Assembly: GCF_009917385.1 (NCBI RefSeq)
Contig: NZ_QWLJ01000001.1
Span: 62,001 to 126,000 of the forward strand
DNA length: 64,000 nucleotides
Reading direction: 5' to 3'
DNA from: Roseburia sp. 1XD42-34
Lineage (GTDB): Bacteria; Bacillota; Bacilli; Bacillales; Amphibacillaceae
In this document: one piece after another, positions 9,682 to 18,945 of the stretch
Layout of the letters: every line of letters begins with the position of its first letter
Numbering within the stretch: position 1 is the stretch's first letter
Made by a program: the position numbers and the translations under genes
Notes under the pieces: generated by a model
Told to the model about the DNA's origin: nothing
Databases searched by the model: none
The model's input: only the letters and a program-made list of their open reading frames with translations

Positions 9682-10437
9682 ATGTGTGAAATTAGTTTCG
9701 ACCATATTTATCATGCTGGTGAAGTTGTTGCACAATCGGATTTGTACGTTCATTATCAAAATAAAGATAAACTACTACACTATGATAGTAATTTCCTGCA
9801 ATTTTTAAGGATGCCATCGTTGGAAGAATTTAAACAGACTGCTGGATATTTACGTAATTTCCATGCCAGGCATGGTCAGCATCATGTGAAGTTTACATTT
9901 CCGCAGAATATAAAGCCAACAGAAGAGCTGATTCAGCATTTCATAGAAGATAATTATAATTATAGATATTTGGAACTTTTTACTATAAAACCCAAGGAAT
10001 TTCCTTATGTTGAAAAAGATTCAAATATAAGTATTCAATTTGTTACTGAAAACGATTATATGGACTACTTAAATTTAAAATCTCAACAGGATGTGCTGTT
10101 TGGTAGTGAGTTTGCAAAAGCACAACGAGATGTGTATAGACAAGATTTTCAAAATACAAACAAATGGCAAATTGTGTCGTATTTCCGGGGAAATATTTCG
10201 GGTTGTGTAGACGTAATTATTGGAAAAAGTACAGCGGAGATTGACAATCTTTTTGTGCTTGAGGAATATCGTAAACAAGGCATAGGGAGTAGGTTGCAGC
10301 AATTTGTAATGAATCAGTGTTCTGATAAATTAGTGATTTTAGTAGCAGATGGAGAAGATACACCTCGGGAAATGTATATTAAACAAAGATATTGCTACCG
10401 TGGTTTCCGATATGAAGCGCAAAAGGTATATTTGTAG
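9682..10437 (+). CDS. GNAT-family N-acetyltransferase
   Basis: A 251-residue protein with a C-terminal GNAT fold: the acetyl-CoA pyrophosphate loop appears as EEYRKQGIGSRLQ (~residue 195), preceded by the strand IDNLFV. The first 110 residues form a second, degenerate GNAT-like half (YLELFTIKPKEFPYV bridges them), as in two-domain acetyltransferases of Bacillaceae. Start ATG has GGAGAATAAT ahead. Flanked on both sides by family A repeats and not in an operon. Acceptor substrate cannot be deduced. Confidence 0.75.
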   Translation: MCEISFDHIYHAGEVVAQSDLYVHYQNKDKLLHYDSNFLQFLRMPSLEEFKQTAGYLRNFHARHGQHHVKFTFPQNIKPTEELIQHFIEDNYNYRYLELFTIKPKEFPYVEKDSNISIQFVTENDYMDYLNLKSQQDVLFGSEFAKAQRDVYRQDFQNTNKWQIVSYFRGNISGCVDVIIGKSTAEIDNLFVLEEYRKQGIGSRLQQFVMNQCSDKLVILVADGEDTPREMYIKQRYCYRGFRYEAQKVYL

Positions 10438-10440
10438 AAT

Positions 10441-10612
10441 CGCATATAAGGTGCTTGTTCCCACTTCAGGATTTGGACAATCGTATGGCAACAAGTTTAA
10501 GTGGGGTAACAACACCTAAACGCCTCCCTATTTCGTAAGAGCCCTTTGCCTTTAGTGGTACTAACAAGCCGCGGGGGAGCAAAGAAAACCCACTGAATAA
10601 AGGCTTATTGTA
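10441..10612 (+). repeat. Family A repeat, degenerate (A2)
   Basis: Shares CGCATATAAGGTGCTTG, TTAAGTGGGGTAACAACACC, the CCTTTAG arm, and ACTAACAAGCCGCGGGGGAG with other A copies, but both TTTATC ends have decayed. It starts right after the acetyltransferase stop codon. Confidence 0.65.
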
Positions 10613-10767
10613 TTCCTTGAGAGAAAGTATTAGTCCATTAAATTTGCTTTCATATTTGTTGTAAATTTAAGGAAAGATATCACGTATATAAGGACAAAAC
10701 TTTCATATAAAAAATAACCATTGGATTTCTTTAAAAGTATAAAAAATACAGGGAAGTTTGTTTGGAA

Positions 10768-10834
10768 AAATATGGCGTGGTATTACGATTTTTTCATATA
10801 GGTGTTGGTAAACAACAAATTAACCACGCCATAT
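10768..10834. repeat. Perfect 13-bp inverted repeat enclosing 41 bases
   Basis: AATATGGCGTGGT at 10768-10780 is repeated in inverse at 10822-10834. The right arm is followed by GGATTTTTT on the + strand, so it could be a long-loop terminator for the + strand or the two ends of a tiny remnant element. It stands just beyond the 3' end of the decayed ABC-F gene. Confidence 0.6.
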
Positions 10835-10880
10835 TGACTGGATTTTTTGAACACCTCTTTATTTTAAAAAGAAATACTTC

Positions 10881-12288
10881 TTATTTCCATTCCTCCATAT
10901 TCCAAACTCGGGTAATCCAGTCTTGGTAAAAATCTCGTTCATGTGAAACAAGTATTAAAGTTCCTGGGTAGTTTTCTAATGCTTCTTTAAGAGCATTTTT
11001 TGTTGTGATGTCTAAATGATTTGTCGGCTCATCTAAGATGAGAAAATTGCTATCTGCTAACATGCGTTTGCATAAGCGGACTTTCGTTTGCTCCCCACCG
11101 CTAAGTGTAGACAGCTCTTGAAATATATGTTCGGATCGTAGCCCGCAACGTGCCAACTTTTGCCTTACTTCCTTTTGTGTCAACTCAGGATATGCGAACC
11201 AAATTTCTTCTAAAGCGATGTGCTTTCCAATCCCAGGCATTTCTTGTTCAAAATAAGCAGGAAGCAATCAGTCGCCTAACGATATGTTCCCACTTATTGC
11301 TTGTAACCCCCCTAGCAATGTTTTTAAAGTAGTTGTTTTGCCGACTCCATTATGCCCTGTGAGCACTATTTTCTCCCCGCGTTGCAATTTTACATTTACA
11401 TTAGAACATAGAGGCTTATCATAGCCAATCGTTAAGTTAGTCGCTTGAAGTACAATATTTGCCGGTTGTGTTGTAACCGTAAAGGAGAAAATAGGCTTTG
11501 GATTATGGCTAGGTTTTTCTATCCGTTCCATCTTATTTAGTTTTTTCTCCCGGCTTTTAGCTTGCTTAGCGGTTGAAGCACGCGCTTTATTTTTTTGAAT
11601 ATACCCTTCAAGTTTGTTTATCTCTTCCTGCTGTTTTTGATATTCGAGACGTATTTCTCTTCTGCGCATTCCATATGCTTGAAGAAATTGCTTGTAGTCG
11701 CCTAGTTATCTCGTTAATCGTTTATGCTCTAAATGATAAATTATTTGCGCTACATCATTCAAAAAGGTGGTGTCATGCGTTATGAGTATAAATGCATTTG
11801 GATACATTTGTAAATAAGTTGTGAGCCATTCGATATGGGCAGTGTCTAAATAATTTGTCGGTTCATCTAATAGCAAGACATCAGATTGCTCCAGCAACAG
11901 CTTGGCCAGTAATAATTTTGTACGTTGCCTGCCGCTTAATTGGCTGACATCCGTTTCCATACCTCACTGAGAAATACCAAGACCAGCAGCAACTTCTTGC
12001 ATCTTTGCAGGGATACGATAAAAATCATGTTGATCTAATTTAGTCTGCAACTGGCTGTATTGCTGTAAGAATTGCTGGAGTTCTTTCGTTTGCGTCAGGA
12101 GCATTTTCTCTGTAATGGCCAGCATCCCCTCTTCTGCTTGAAATAAATCCTGAAACGCACCTTGTAAAAATTCCTGTATGGATTGATCAGCAGTTAATTG
12201 GATATGTTGTTCTAAATTTCCAACTTGAACTTTTGGATGCCAATTTATTTGTCCTTCATCTGGAATAACATCTCCAGTAAGAATGTGG
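10881..12288 (-). pseudogene. ABC-F ATPase (antibiotic-resistance/translation factor type), broken
   Basis: On the minus strand one continuous reading frame shows a tandem ABC-F protein: after the lost first Walker A comes ILTGDVIPDEGQINW, the first signature (SQLSGRQRTK, normally SGGQ), Walker B LLLDEPTNYLD, a long charged linker, second Walker A GHNGVGKTT, signature LSGGEQTK and Walker B FLILDEPTNHLD. Three in-frame stops interrupt it: TGA at about 11968, TAA at about 11707 and TGA at about 11268. The first ~45 residues are missing; homology stops abruptly at about 12288, where another decayed gene on the opposite strand begins. ABC-F proteins of this type protect ribosomes from drugs; this copy cannot make an intact protein. 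Confidence 0.85.
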
Positions 12289-12520
12289 AATGCTCATTAT
12301 AATGCTACTGGTCATATTACTCGCTGGGGATCGAAATGGTAGTTGCTTATTTTGTTGATTCCTGGAGTTTTTATAGTGCTATTTATGGGTTTATTGAGAA
12401 TTATCCCGAATCACATAATTATCCAAAACGTTTTAATGAAGCAAATGCAAAGAAGTTTTATTTGAACAGCAGAAAAATGATCAATCAGTTAAAAAATAGT
12501 TGGTATGATCATTTTTGCTT
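12285..12520 (+). pseudogene. DUF1648 (SdpI-like) membrane protein remnant
   Basis: The frame reads NAHYNATGHITRWGSKW, matching the W-N-A-x-G-x-x-x-x-W/Y-G-S-K signature of DUF1648 proteins, then an in-frame TAG at about 12351, a hydrophobic helix (LLILLIPGVFIVLFMGLL), and after a frameshift near 12395 the typical SHNYPKRFNEANAKKF end. The start is missing and the left edge abuts the truncated ABC-F gene, so a deletion probably joined two decaying genes. Related intact proteins are SdpI-type immunity or integral membrane proteins. Confidence 0.7.
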
Positions 12521-13091
12521 ATCTCACTTTAAATATAGTCTAGGTAATGGGACGTTGCCTGTCCTTTGAATAATCGAGCGAAAAAACATCGAGTAATTAT
12601 TGAATCTGTACCTGTTGCAGTAAGAAGAGCGTTCATAGGTTGTTTTTTATTTCAATTAAATACACAATAATGCCATTACCTAGCTTGATAAAAACAATAT
12701 TTGCGAGAGCAGTGAAATTAGTTAACTATAGCATCTTTTGCTGTAGTATTCTCTAATAGTTATTAACTAAGTATGATACTAAATGATCGTTTTATGTTTA
12801 AAAGTATTTTAGGTATCATGCATCTCATTAATTGTGAAATATTGAGCTTGATTCTTCATTATATACAAGCTTTTACATAGTTTTTATTTATAATTATTAT
12901 TAAAATACACAATTAATACGAAAAAAGTTCGACATTTTGTTACAATTTTAGTGAACATTTTTTGACGGTTAAGGCATGGGGGTTGTATTCACTTTTACTA
13001 AGCTTTAAGATGAAAAAACGGAAATTTAGGAAACATAACTTTTATTCCAAATATAATTACACAACAAGAATTAGGGGGAGGGGCATCTCTT
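12521..13091. other. AT-rich region upstream of the qox operon
   Basis: No gene recognised. A weak promoter candidate is TTGACG at 12962-12967 followed after 16 bases by TGTATT at 12984-12989, about 100 bases before qoxA. A strong AGGGGGAGGGG ribosome binding site for qoxA closes the region. I could not identify a convincing operator. Confidence 0.35.
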
Positions 13092-14042
13092 ATGAAATTG
13101 AAATGGGCCATAATAGGGGCTCTAATCACTGTAATAGCTGTGTTGACTGGCTGTGAACCGTTAACTGTACTTGATCCAAAGGGACCACAAGCACAAACAC
13201 AAGCAGATGTGATTTGGATTTCTATTGCTATCATGGCGTTTATCGTTATTACCGTATTTGTTATGTTAATCTATTTACTTATTAAATATCGTGGGTCAAA
13301 ACAGCCGGATTCCTATGAGCCTCCACATATTGAAGGAAATAAAGTAGTGGAAGCTATCGTTGTTGGAATACCGGTACTTATTGTGGCTGTATTATCGGTT
13401 GTTTCCGTAAAAAGCACTTACGAAGTAGAGGCAAAGCCTGAAGGTTATGGAGATAAAGAACCATTAGTTGTTTACGCTTCTTCTTCCGATTGGAAATGGC
13501 ATTTTAGCTACCCAGAACAGGATATTGAAACGGTAAACTATCTTTATATACCAACTGATAGACCGCTGGAATTCAAATTGTATTCCTATGGACCGATTAC
13601 AAGCTTTTGGATCCCACAGCTTGGCGGACAAAAATATGCGATGTCTGATATGATTACGACATTGCACTTAGGTGCTGACGCTCCTGGGGAATTTATGGGC
13701 CGTAATGCGAACTTTAGTGGGGAGGGCTTTGCTGAAAATACGTTTAATGTAAAGGCAATGCCGCAACAGGAATTTGATGACTGGGTAAAAGAAGTAAAAC
13801 AAACTGCTGAACCGCTCACAGAACAAAAATTCGATGAAATATTGGAACCGGGTCATTTAGGACAATTAACGTTTACTGGGACTCACTTGGACTTTATGCC
13901 ACCTCCTGAGGGACATCATGGGGGGCATGGTGCAGACGACAAAAAGAATAGTCATTCATCCCATGATAGCACCAGCTCTGAACAAGCTACACAAGAGGAA
14001 CATGAAAAGGAAGCTGCAGAGTACGAAGCACATAACGACTAA
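13092..14042 (+). CDS. qoxA: Cytochrome aa3 menaquinol oxidase subunit II
   Basis: A 316-residue membrane-anchored lipoprotein. The signal peptide ends in a lipobox (VLTGC, Cys at residue 21), followed by two transmembrane helices (~40-65 and ~85-105) and a cupredoxin domain. The Cys/His set that forms the CuA centre in cytochrome c oxidases is absent, which marks a quinol oxidase. The C-terminal tail after residue 275 is rich in His, Asp, Glu and Ser (EGHHGGHG, then charged). First gene of qoxABCD, with its own strong ribosome binding site. Confidence 0.93.
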   Translation: MKLKWAIIGALITVIAVLTGCEPLTVLDPKGPQAQTQADVIWISIAIMAFIVITVFVMLIYLLIKYRGSKQPDSYEPPHIEGNKVVEAIVVGIPVLIVAVLSVVSVKSTYEVEAKPEGYGDKEPLVVYASSSDWKWHFSYPEQDIETVNYLYIPTDRPLEFKLYSYGPITSFWIPQLGGQKYAMSDMITTLHLGADAPGEFMGRNANFSGEGFAENTFNVKAMPQQEFDDWVKEVKQTAEPLTEQKFDEILEPGHLGQLTFTGTHLDFMPPPEGHHGGHGADDKKNSHSSHDSTSSEQATQEEHEKEAAEYEAHND

Positions 14043-14086
14043 TCATCCGTTTTTACAACAGGGTTTTCCAGGAGGGAGAAGAGAGA

Positions 14087-16033
14087 ATGGAATTTTTTGA
14101 ACGATTTGCCGTACCGCATCCCAGTCCTGCTATATATGCCTCTATGGTTGCTATAGCTTTAACTTCTATTGCAATTGTAATAGGGCTGACCTATTTTAAA
14201 AAATGGGGCTATTTATGGCGTGAGTGGTTGACAACGGTGGATCATAAGAAAATAGGTATCATGTATATGATTTCCGCATTATTAATGCTATTCCGTGGAG
14301 GAGCAGATGTATTAATGATGCGGGCACAAACAGCTGTGCCTGAAAATACATTGCTTGATGCACAGCATTATAATGAAATATTTACAACACACGGTGTAGT
14401 CATGATTATATTTATGGCAATGGCGTTTATCATTGCGCTAATGAACTTTGTCATACCGTTACAAATTGGTGCACGGGATGTTGCATTTCCGCGATTAAAT
14501 GCACTTAGCTTCTGGCTTTATTTTATGGGAGCTATGCTGCTCAATATATCATTTGTTATTGGTGGATCACCAAGCTCTGGGTGGACATCTTATTTTCCAC
14601 TCGCTGGGAATGAGTTAAGTCAATCCGTAGGTACGAATTACTACATGCTTTCTTTGCAGATTTCAGGGTTAGGTACTCTAATTACTGGGATTAACTTTAT
14701 TGTAACGATTCTAAAAATGCGCGCTCCAGGCATGACATTAATGAAAATGCCAATGTTCTCATGGGCTGGTTTAATTACTAATGTCATCATTGTATTTGCC
14801 TTTCCGGTATTGACCGTTGCATTAGCAATGGGAACCATGGATCGCTTGTTTGCTACCAATTTCTTTACAACAACAAATGGTGGTATGGACATGCTTTGGG
14901 CTAACTTATTCTGGGTTTGGGGCCATCCGGAAGTATATATTTTAATTTTACCGGCTTTCGGTATTTATAGTGAAATTATCCCAACCTTCTCACGTAGAAA
15001 TCTGTATGGGTATAACACGATGGTTATTTCCATGGTCGTTATCTCATTGTTATCTTTTCTTGTCTGGGTACATCACTTCTTTACAATGGGGCAGGGTGCA
15101 TTAGTTAATAGTATTTTCTCCATTACAACGATGGCGATAGCCGTACCAACAGGAATAAAAATATTTAACTGGCTATTTACGATGTGGAAAGGAAAGATTC
15201 AGTTTACTGTACCGATGTTATACGCATTAGGATTTATCCCAATTTTTACCATTGGTGGTGTAACTGGGGTTATGCTCGGTATGGCTTCCGCTGATTATCA
15301 ATATCATAATACGATGTTTTTAGTTGCTCACTTCCACTTAGTAATTATTCCAGGGGTTGTTTTTGCAATGCTTGCTGGTTTAACTTACTGGTGGCCGAAA
15401 ATGTTTGGATTTATGTTAAATGAACGGATTGGAAAGTGGGCTTTCTGGTTTATCGCAGGGGGAACCTGTTTAGCGTTTTTCCCAATGTTTATTTCCGGCT
15501 TAGATGGACAAGCACGTCGGATGTATACCTACTCAGAAGCAACTGGTTTTGGAATATGGAATATGCTCTCATTTATCGGAGCAATCGGGTTGGCAATCGG
15601 GTTTGTTCTTATTGTGTACAATATCTATTATAGTACGCGATATGCTTCTAGAAATATCGGCGATGATCCGTGGGATGCACGTTCGTTAGAGTGGGCTACA
15701 CATAATCCAGTACCTGAATATAACTTTGCTATTACACCGCAAGTAAATTCCAGACAGGCTTTCTGGGACGCGAAGAAAAAAGGGCATAAATTATTTAAAG
15801 GCGGCTATAAAGAAATTCATATGCCGAACAATAGTGGTGTGCCATTTATTATGGCTGTCTTTTTCTTCATCTTTGGTTTCGGGTTTGTATTTAGTATGTG
15901 GATAACAGTCATTGCTTCCTTGATCGGTATTATTGCTTGTTTAATCCACCGTTCATTTGAAAAGGATCATGGCTATCATATATCGGCAGAAGAACTTAAA
16001 AAATCAGAAGTAGAATTGCGGGGTGCTAAGTAG
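14087..16033 (+). CDS. qoxB: Cytochrome aa3 menaquinol oxidase subunit I
   Basis: A 648-residue haem-copper oxidase catalytic subunit with about 14-15 membrane helices. It carries TTVDHKKIGIMY near the N-terminus, the CuB/Tyr motif GHPEVYILILP, the CuB His pair in WVHHFF, and HFHLVIIPG with the haem ligands. The HPEVY motif places it among A-type proton-pumping oxidases. It reduces O2 to water with electrons from menaquinol. GGAGGGAGAAGAG precedes the ATG, and the stop overlaps the qoxC start. Confidence 0.95.
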   Translation: MEFFERFAVPHPSPAIYASMVAIALTSIAIVIGLTYFKKWGYLWREWLTTVDHKKIGIMYMISALLMLFRGGADVLMMRAQTAVPENTLLDAQHYNEIFTTHGVVMIIFMAMAFIIALMNFVIPLQIGARDVAFPRLNALSFWLYFMGAMLLNISFVIGGSPSSGWTSYFPLAGNELSQSVGTNYYMLSLQISGLGTLITGINFIVTILKMRAPGMTLMKMPMFSWAGLITNVIIVFAFPVLTVALAMGTMDRLFATNFFTTTNGGMDMLWANLFWVWGHPEVYILILPAFGIYSEIIPTFSRRNLYGYNTMVISMVVISLLSFLVWVHHFFTMGQGALVNSIFSITTMAIAVPTGIKIFNWLFTMWKGKIQFTVPMLYALGFIPIFTIGGVTGVMLGMASADYQYHNTMFLVAHFHLVIIPGVVFAMLAGLTYWWPKMFGFMLNERIGKWAFWFIAGGTCLAFFPMFISGLDGQARRMYTYSEATGFGIWNMLSFIGAIGLAIGFVLIVYNIYYSTRYASRNIGDDPWDARSLEWATHNPVPEYNFAITPQVNSRQAFWDAKKKGHKLFKGGYKEIHMPNNSGVPFIMAVFFFIFGFGFVFSMWITVIASLIGIIACLIHRSFEKDHGYHISAEELKKSEVELRGAK

Positions 16034-16629
16034 TGAATATCAATAAGACACAGCCGCTTGAATATAGTACGGAACAAGGTCGCTTAAATATTTTAGGATT
16101 TTGGATATTTATTGGAGCAGAAGTGATGTTATTCGCTACGCTCTTTGCTTCCTATTTTACTTTGTTCGATCGTACAGGAAATGGCCCATCTGGCTCTGAA
16201 ATTTTTGAAATCACGCCTGTATTAATTGAAACACTGCTATTATTAACGAGTAGCTTTACCATTGGACTTGGGGTTCACGCAATGAGAATTGGCAATAAGC
16301 AAGCAATGATGTCCTTTTTCATTGTTACGCTTGTATTAGGTGCGGCGTTCTTAGGCGTTGAAATTTATGAATTTGTACATTACGTAAATGTTGGCGCAGG
16401 GCTCCAAGTGAGTGCTTTCACTTCGATCCTATTAACGACTTTAGGAACACACGGATTGCACGTGACGTTTGGTCTGTTTTGGGGAATTATGATTTTGATG
16501 CAAGTGAAAAAACGGGGGTTAACTCCACAAACGGCTAATAAATCATTTATTTTCTCGCTTTACTGGCACTTCTTAGACGTTGTTTGGATCTTCATTTTCA
16601 GCTTCGTCTACTTGAAAGGAATGATGTAA
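16033..16629 (+). CDS. qoxC: Cytochrome aa3 menaquinol oxidase subunit III
   Basis: A 198-residue COX3-like protein with five membrane helices, including FWIFIGAEVMLFATLFASYF and the end segment YWHFLDVVWIFIF. Starts with GTG overlapping the qoxB TAG stop by one base (TAGTG), indicating coupling. Length is normal for the bacterial quinol oxidase subunit III. Confidence 0.93.
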   Translation: MNINKTQPLEYSTEQGRLNILGFWIFIGAEVMLFATLFASYFTLFDRTGNGPSGSEIFEITPVLIETLLLLTSSFTIGLGVHAMRIGNKQAMMSFFIVTLVLGAAFLGVEIYEFVHYVNVGAGLQVSAFTSILLTTLGTHGLHVTFGLFWGIMILMQVKKRGLTPQTANKSFIFSLYWHFLDVVWIFIFSFVYLKGMM

Positions 16630-16914
16630 ATGAAGGAATTATTTCCAGCCAAACACGTTATGGGTTTTGTGTTTTCACTCATTCTAACAGGTGTCGCATT
16701 GGTAGTATACTTCATGGATATGTCATTTACTGCAGGAATGACGGTTCTTTTAATCACGGCGTTTGCGCAAGCAACATTGCAAGTAGTGTTGTTTATGCAT
16801 GCTGGTGAATCAACCGATAAGGGATCTATCTATGTTAGCGTAATTTATGGAATCGTGATAGCGATTTTTACTGTACTAGGTACTTTATTAGCTATGATAT
16901 GGGGATACGTATAA
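16630..16914 (+). CDS. qoxD: Cytochrome aa3 menaquinol oxidase subunit IV
   Basis: A 94-residue protein with three membrane helices (COX4-like pro-type): a Phe-rich first helix, the middle FAQATLQVVLFMHAGE and a final VTLLA-like helix. It assists assembly of the oxidase. It begins immediately after the qoxC stop and is followed by a strong terminator, so it ends the operon. Confidence 0.92.
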   Translation: MKELFPAKHVMGFVFSLILTGVALVVYFMDMSFTAGMTVLLITAFAQATLQVVLFMHAGESTDKGSIYVSVIYGIVIAIFTVLGTLLAMIWGYV

Positions 16915-16923
16915 AATAAACGA

Positions 16924-16966
16924 GGAGTCTCTAAAAATTCATTTTCGATTTTTAGAGACTCCTTTT
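16924..16966 (+). terminator. Rho-independent terminator of qoxABCD
   Basis: A perfect 15-bp stem (GGAGTCTCTAAAAAT at 16924-16938 with its complement at 16948-16962), a 9-base loop and a TTTT run follow ten bases after the qoxD stop. Confidence 0.92.
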
Positions 16967-17019
16967 CTCTTCTATAAAAGGTACTGTTAGATTTTTAATT
17001 CGAGTTTAGAGAGCGGGGT

Positions 17020-17158
17020 GCTGTTGGTAAGTCGAAGTGGTGATAACAGCATCTACGAAATACTCTAATTCGAATGAGTTCCTCCTACTACTAACTAACT
17101 GTAGGGGATGAAAAGGACACCTTCGGATAGAAGATAGAAGATTAACTTTATCTAGATG
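17020..17158 (+). repeat. Family A repeat, degenerate (A3)
   Basis: Recognisable by GTGATAACAGCATCTAC, TAACTGTAGGGGATGAAA and the end TTAACTTTATC. The central CCTAAA/TTTAGG arms have decayed. Confidence 0.55.
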
Positions 17159-17299
17159 GACAAAAGAACAAAAAAGAACGTATGAGAATTATTACCCGGG
17201 GGAAATCAGGTCAGCAATAATCAACATGATAAGGGAAACAAACCAAGTAATAGTAGGTGGCAATGACCAAACTAATATTTGTTCCTTCACGTTTTTAAT

Positions 17300-17450
17300 T
17301 CCTAGCATACGGTTTACAACCCTTTAAAATCATCATTCCAATATCTGCACCAAAAATTCCAGCAACACGTAATGGGCCAGGAGTCGGTGGTACAGCATGA
17401 TGGGTTGCAGCTAGTCCTACGCCTTGTGCTACCCCTAATGCAACTTACTG
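17300..17450 (-). pseudogene. GntP-family gluconate/sugar acid permease remnant
   Basis: The minus strand translates to about 50 residues of a GntP-type permease end: VAQGVGLAATHHAVPPTPGP and then FGADIGMMIL, matching the family's ATHxxVPPTPGP loop. The frame ends at a stop near 17300 and there is no upstream remainder, so only a short piece near the C-terminus survives. A further hydrophobic stretch lies just downstream in another frame. Confidence 0.7.
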
Positions 17451-17479
17451 ACTTCCTAGTCTATAAAAACAACTTATAC

Positions 17480-17670
17480 GTAGGGATATTGCGGCAACAA
17501 ACAAGAGTTGGATAATCTGTACTGTAACAAGTCTATGGGAGATACCAGCACCTAAATGCCCTGTTGCGTTCGGGAGGCCTTTAGGTCATACCATTTAGAT
17601 TATACCATTACAGTACTAACAAGCCGTGGGGATGAATGAAAACCGCCATGGATGGAAGATTCACTTTATC
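17480..17670 (+). repeat. Family A repeat (A4)
   Basis: Clear from GGAGATACCAGCACCTAAAT, GGAGGCCTTTAGGTCATACC, ACTAACAAGCCGTGGGGATG and the right end ATTCACTTTATC. It carries a short partial duplication of TACCATT before the last hairpin and a diverged left end. Confidence 0.8.
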
Positions 17671-18002
17671 ATAGCTTTCTCCATTAGAGCTAGTATCTTG
17701 TAAACATTTAAGCTCCATATGTATATGATTTGCAAATAATTCCAGCGCCTCTTCTGAATAGAACTGATGTTAGATTAAGCTGAAGATAATGCTGCTTACT
17801 TAACGGGTGATGTTTTAAACTGCAAATCCCTTCAGAGTAATTCCCAGCATCTTTGGTAAAGCGGTTTTAACTCACAGATCCTTTTAAGAATGTAAGAATG
17901 CTTACCTATTATGTCAATTTTTTTAGTTAAACACTATTTTCTATGTTAAGTCAAAAACTTAAAACCAGAGATGATGTGAAAATTAACCGTATACATAAAG
18001 GG
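17671..18002. other. Non-coding stretch, possible decayed coding remnant
   Basis: On the minus strand 17690-17775 reads FYSEEALELFANHIHMELKC, which looks like real protein but has no start or continuation. It may be the remains of a neighbour of the GntP gene; I do not recognise it. The rest shows nothing. Confidence 0.3.
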
Positions 18003-18031
18003 AGCCGTCTGCATACCCAATGCAAACGGCT
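18003..18031 (-). terminator. Hairpin downstream of the 18.06-kb membrane protein
   Basis: AGCCGTCTGCAT at 18003-18014 pairs with ATGCAAACGGCT at 18020-18031 (one mismatch). Read on the minus strand it is followed by CTCCCTTTATG, a weak T-rich tail, and lies 26 bases past the minus-strand stop codon. Confidence 0.55.
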
Positions 18032-18056
18032 AGAGGTATGATATTCGAGAAGTACG

Positions 18057-18293
18057 TTAAAATTTAGAATACATTTTTCCCTTTTTCTTTCTGTTATCAA
18101 TCATTTCTTCTGTAGCGACTAAAAATACGCCCATTAGAAAAATGAACACAGCACCCATGACAGTACCAATGCCAATTCCAGTGATTTGACTGTAATCGCT
18201 TACAAAAAATCCATATAAAAATATTGCAATTCCAATCAGTAATACACTTGCTCCCACATACTTCGTTGCATTTAACAGCTTTTCATTTTTCAT
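18057..18293 (-). CDS. Small two-helix membrane protein, unknown function
   Basis: About 78 residues starting MKNEKLLNATKYVG. Two hydrophobic helices (GASVLLIGIAIFLYGFFV and a second VMGAVFIFLMGVFLVA) flank a short polar loop; the end is basic (RKKKGKMYSKF). The start was placed at the internal ATG at 18293 because AAAGGAGTGAAGGAAC lies just before it; an upstream ATG would add 11 residues without a ribosome binding site. Single gene, convergent with nothing, with its own hairpin behind. No function can be assigned. Confidence 0.65.
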   Translation of the reverse strand: MKNEKLLNATKYVGASVLLIGIAIFLYGFFVSDYSQITGIGIGTVMGAVFIFLMGVFLVATEEMIDNRKKKGKMYSKF

Positions 18294-18476
18294 GTGTTCC
18301 TTCACTCCTTTAAGAAAAGGTAACAAAAATTCATATTCTGTTGGTTGAATTTCTTATTTAATAGTGGTCGTGCATTATTGCTAATTCAAAATCAATATTT
18401 CAATTTAAAGTATTTTCTTTATTATCAATCACGTTCACAAATTTGTCAAATTTAACGCCTGGATTCAGGCCATACA

Positions 18477-18533
18477 TTGACAATTAAAATGGAAAATCAT
18501 ACACTATAAACAAACAGTCAAACAACTATTTGA
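18477..18533 (+). promoter_or_regulatory. cadC promoter with CadC-type operator
   Basis: TTGACA at 18477-18482, 17-base spacer, TACACT at 18500-18505. The near palindrome TCAAACAACTATTTGA at 18518-18533 lies just downstream of the expected transcription start and matches the TCAAATAAATATTTGA core of the known staphylococcal cad operator. Binding of CadC here would block initiation until Cd, Pb or Zn is bound. Confidence 0.75.
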
Positions 18534-18552
18534 TTATAAGGGTGATGAAGGC

Positions 18553-18945
18553 GTGAAAACGGCTGCAGATAAGAAAGAAAACCAATCCGATGTTTGTGAG
18601 ACTTTTTGTTATGATGAGGATACTGTAAATCGAATTCGTCCGAAAATAGACAAAATGGATGGTGTTGAACAAATATTTAAAGCCCTAGCAGATGCTACAA
18701 GGTTGAAAATTGCTTACGCTTTAACGTTAGAAAGAGAGCTATGTGTTTGCGATATCGCTAATATCATTGGCGCAACGAAGGCTACTGCCTCGCACCACTT
18801 GCGATTATTACGAAATATGGGATTGGCGAAGCATCGAAAAGAAGGGAAGCTTGTTTTCTATTCTTTAGAAGATGAGCATGTGCATCAGTTAGTAACGATA
18901 GCTACAGTTCATGCAAAAGAAGGTGTTGACAGTGGCGGAAAATAA
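18553..18945 (+). CDS. cadC: ArsR/SmtB-family metal-responsive repressor CadC
   Basis: A 130-residue winged-helix repressor. The metal site is complete: an N-terminal Cys pair in DVCETFCYDED and the CVC of ELCVCDIA in the alpha-3 region. The recognition helix is TKATASHHLRLLRNMG. The GTG start lies behind AAGGGTGATGAAGG. It represses its own operon and releases DNA on binding Cd(II), Pb(II) or Zn(II). It overlaps the cadA start by 14 bases. Confidence 0.92.
   Translation: MKTAADKKENQSDVCETFCYDEDTVNRIRPKIDKMDGVEQIFKALADATRLKIAYALTLERELCVCDIANIIGATKATASHHLRLLRNMGLAKHRKEGKLVFYSLEDEHVHQLVTIATVHAKEGVDSGGK

Noticed and set aside
12962..13156. 64-codon frame overlapping the start of qoxA
   Set aside because: No ribosome binding site, and it overlaps the signal peptide of qoxA in another frame.
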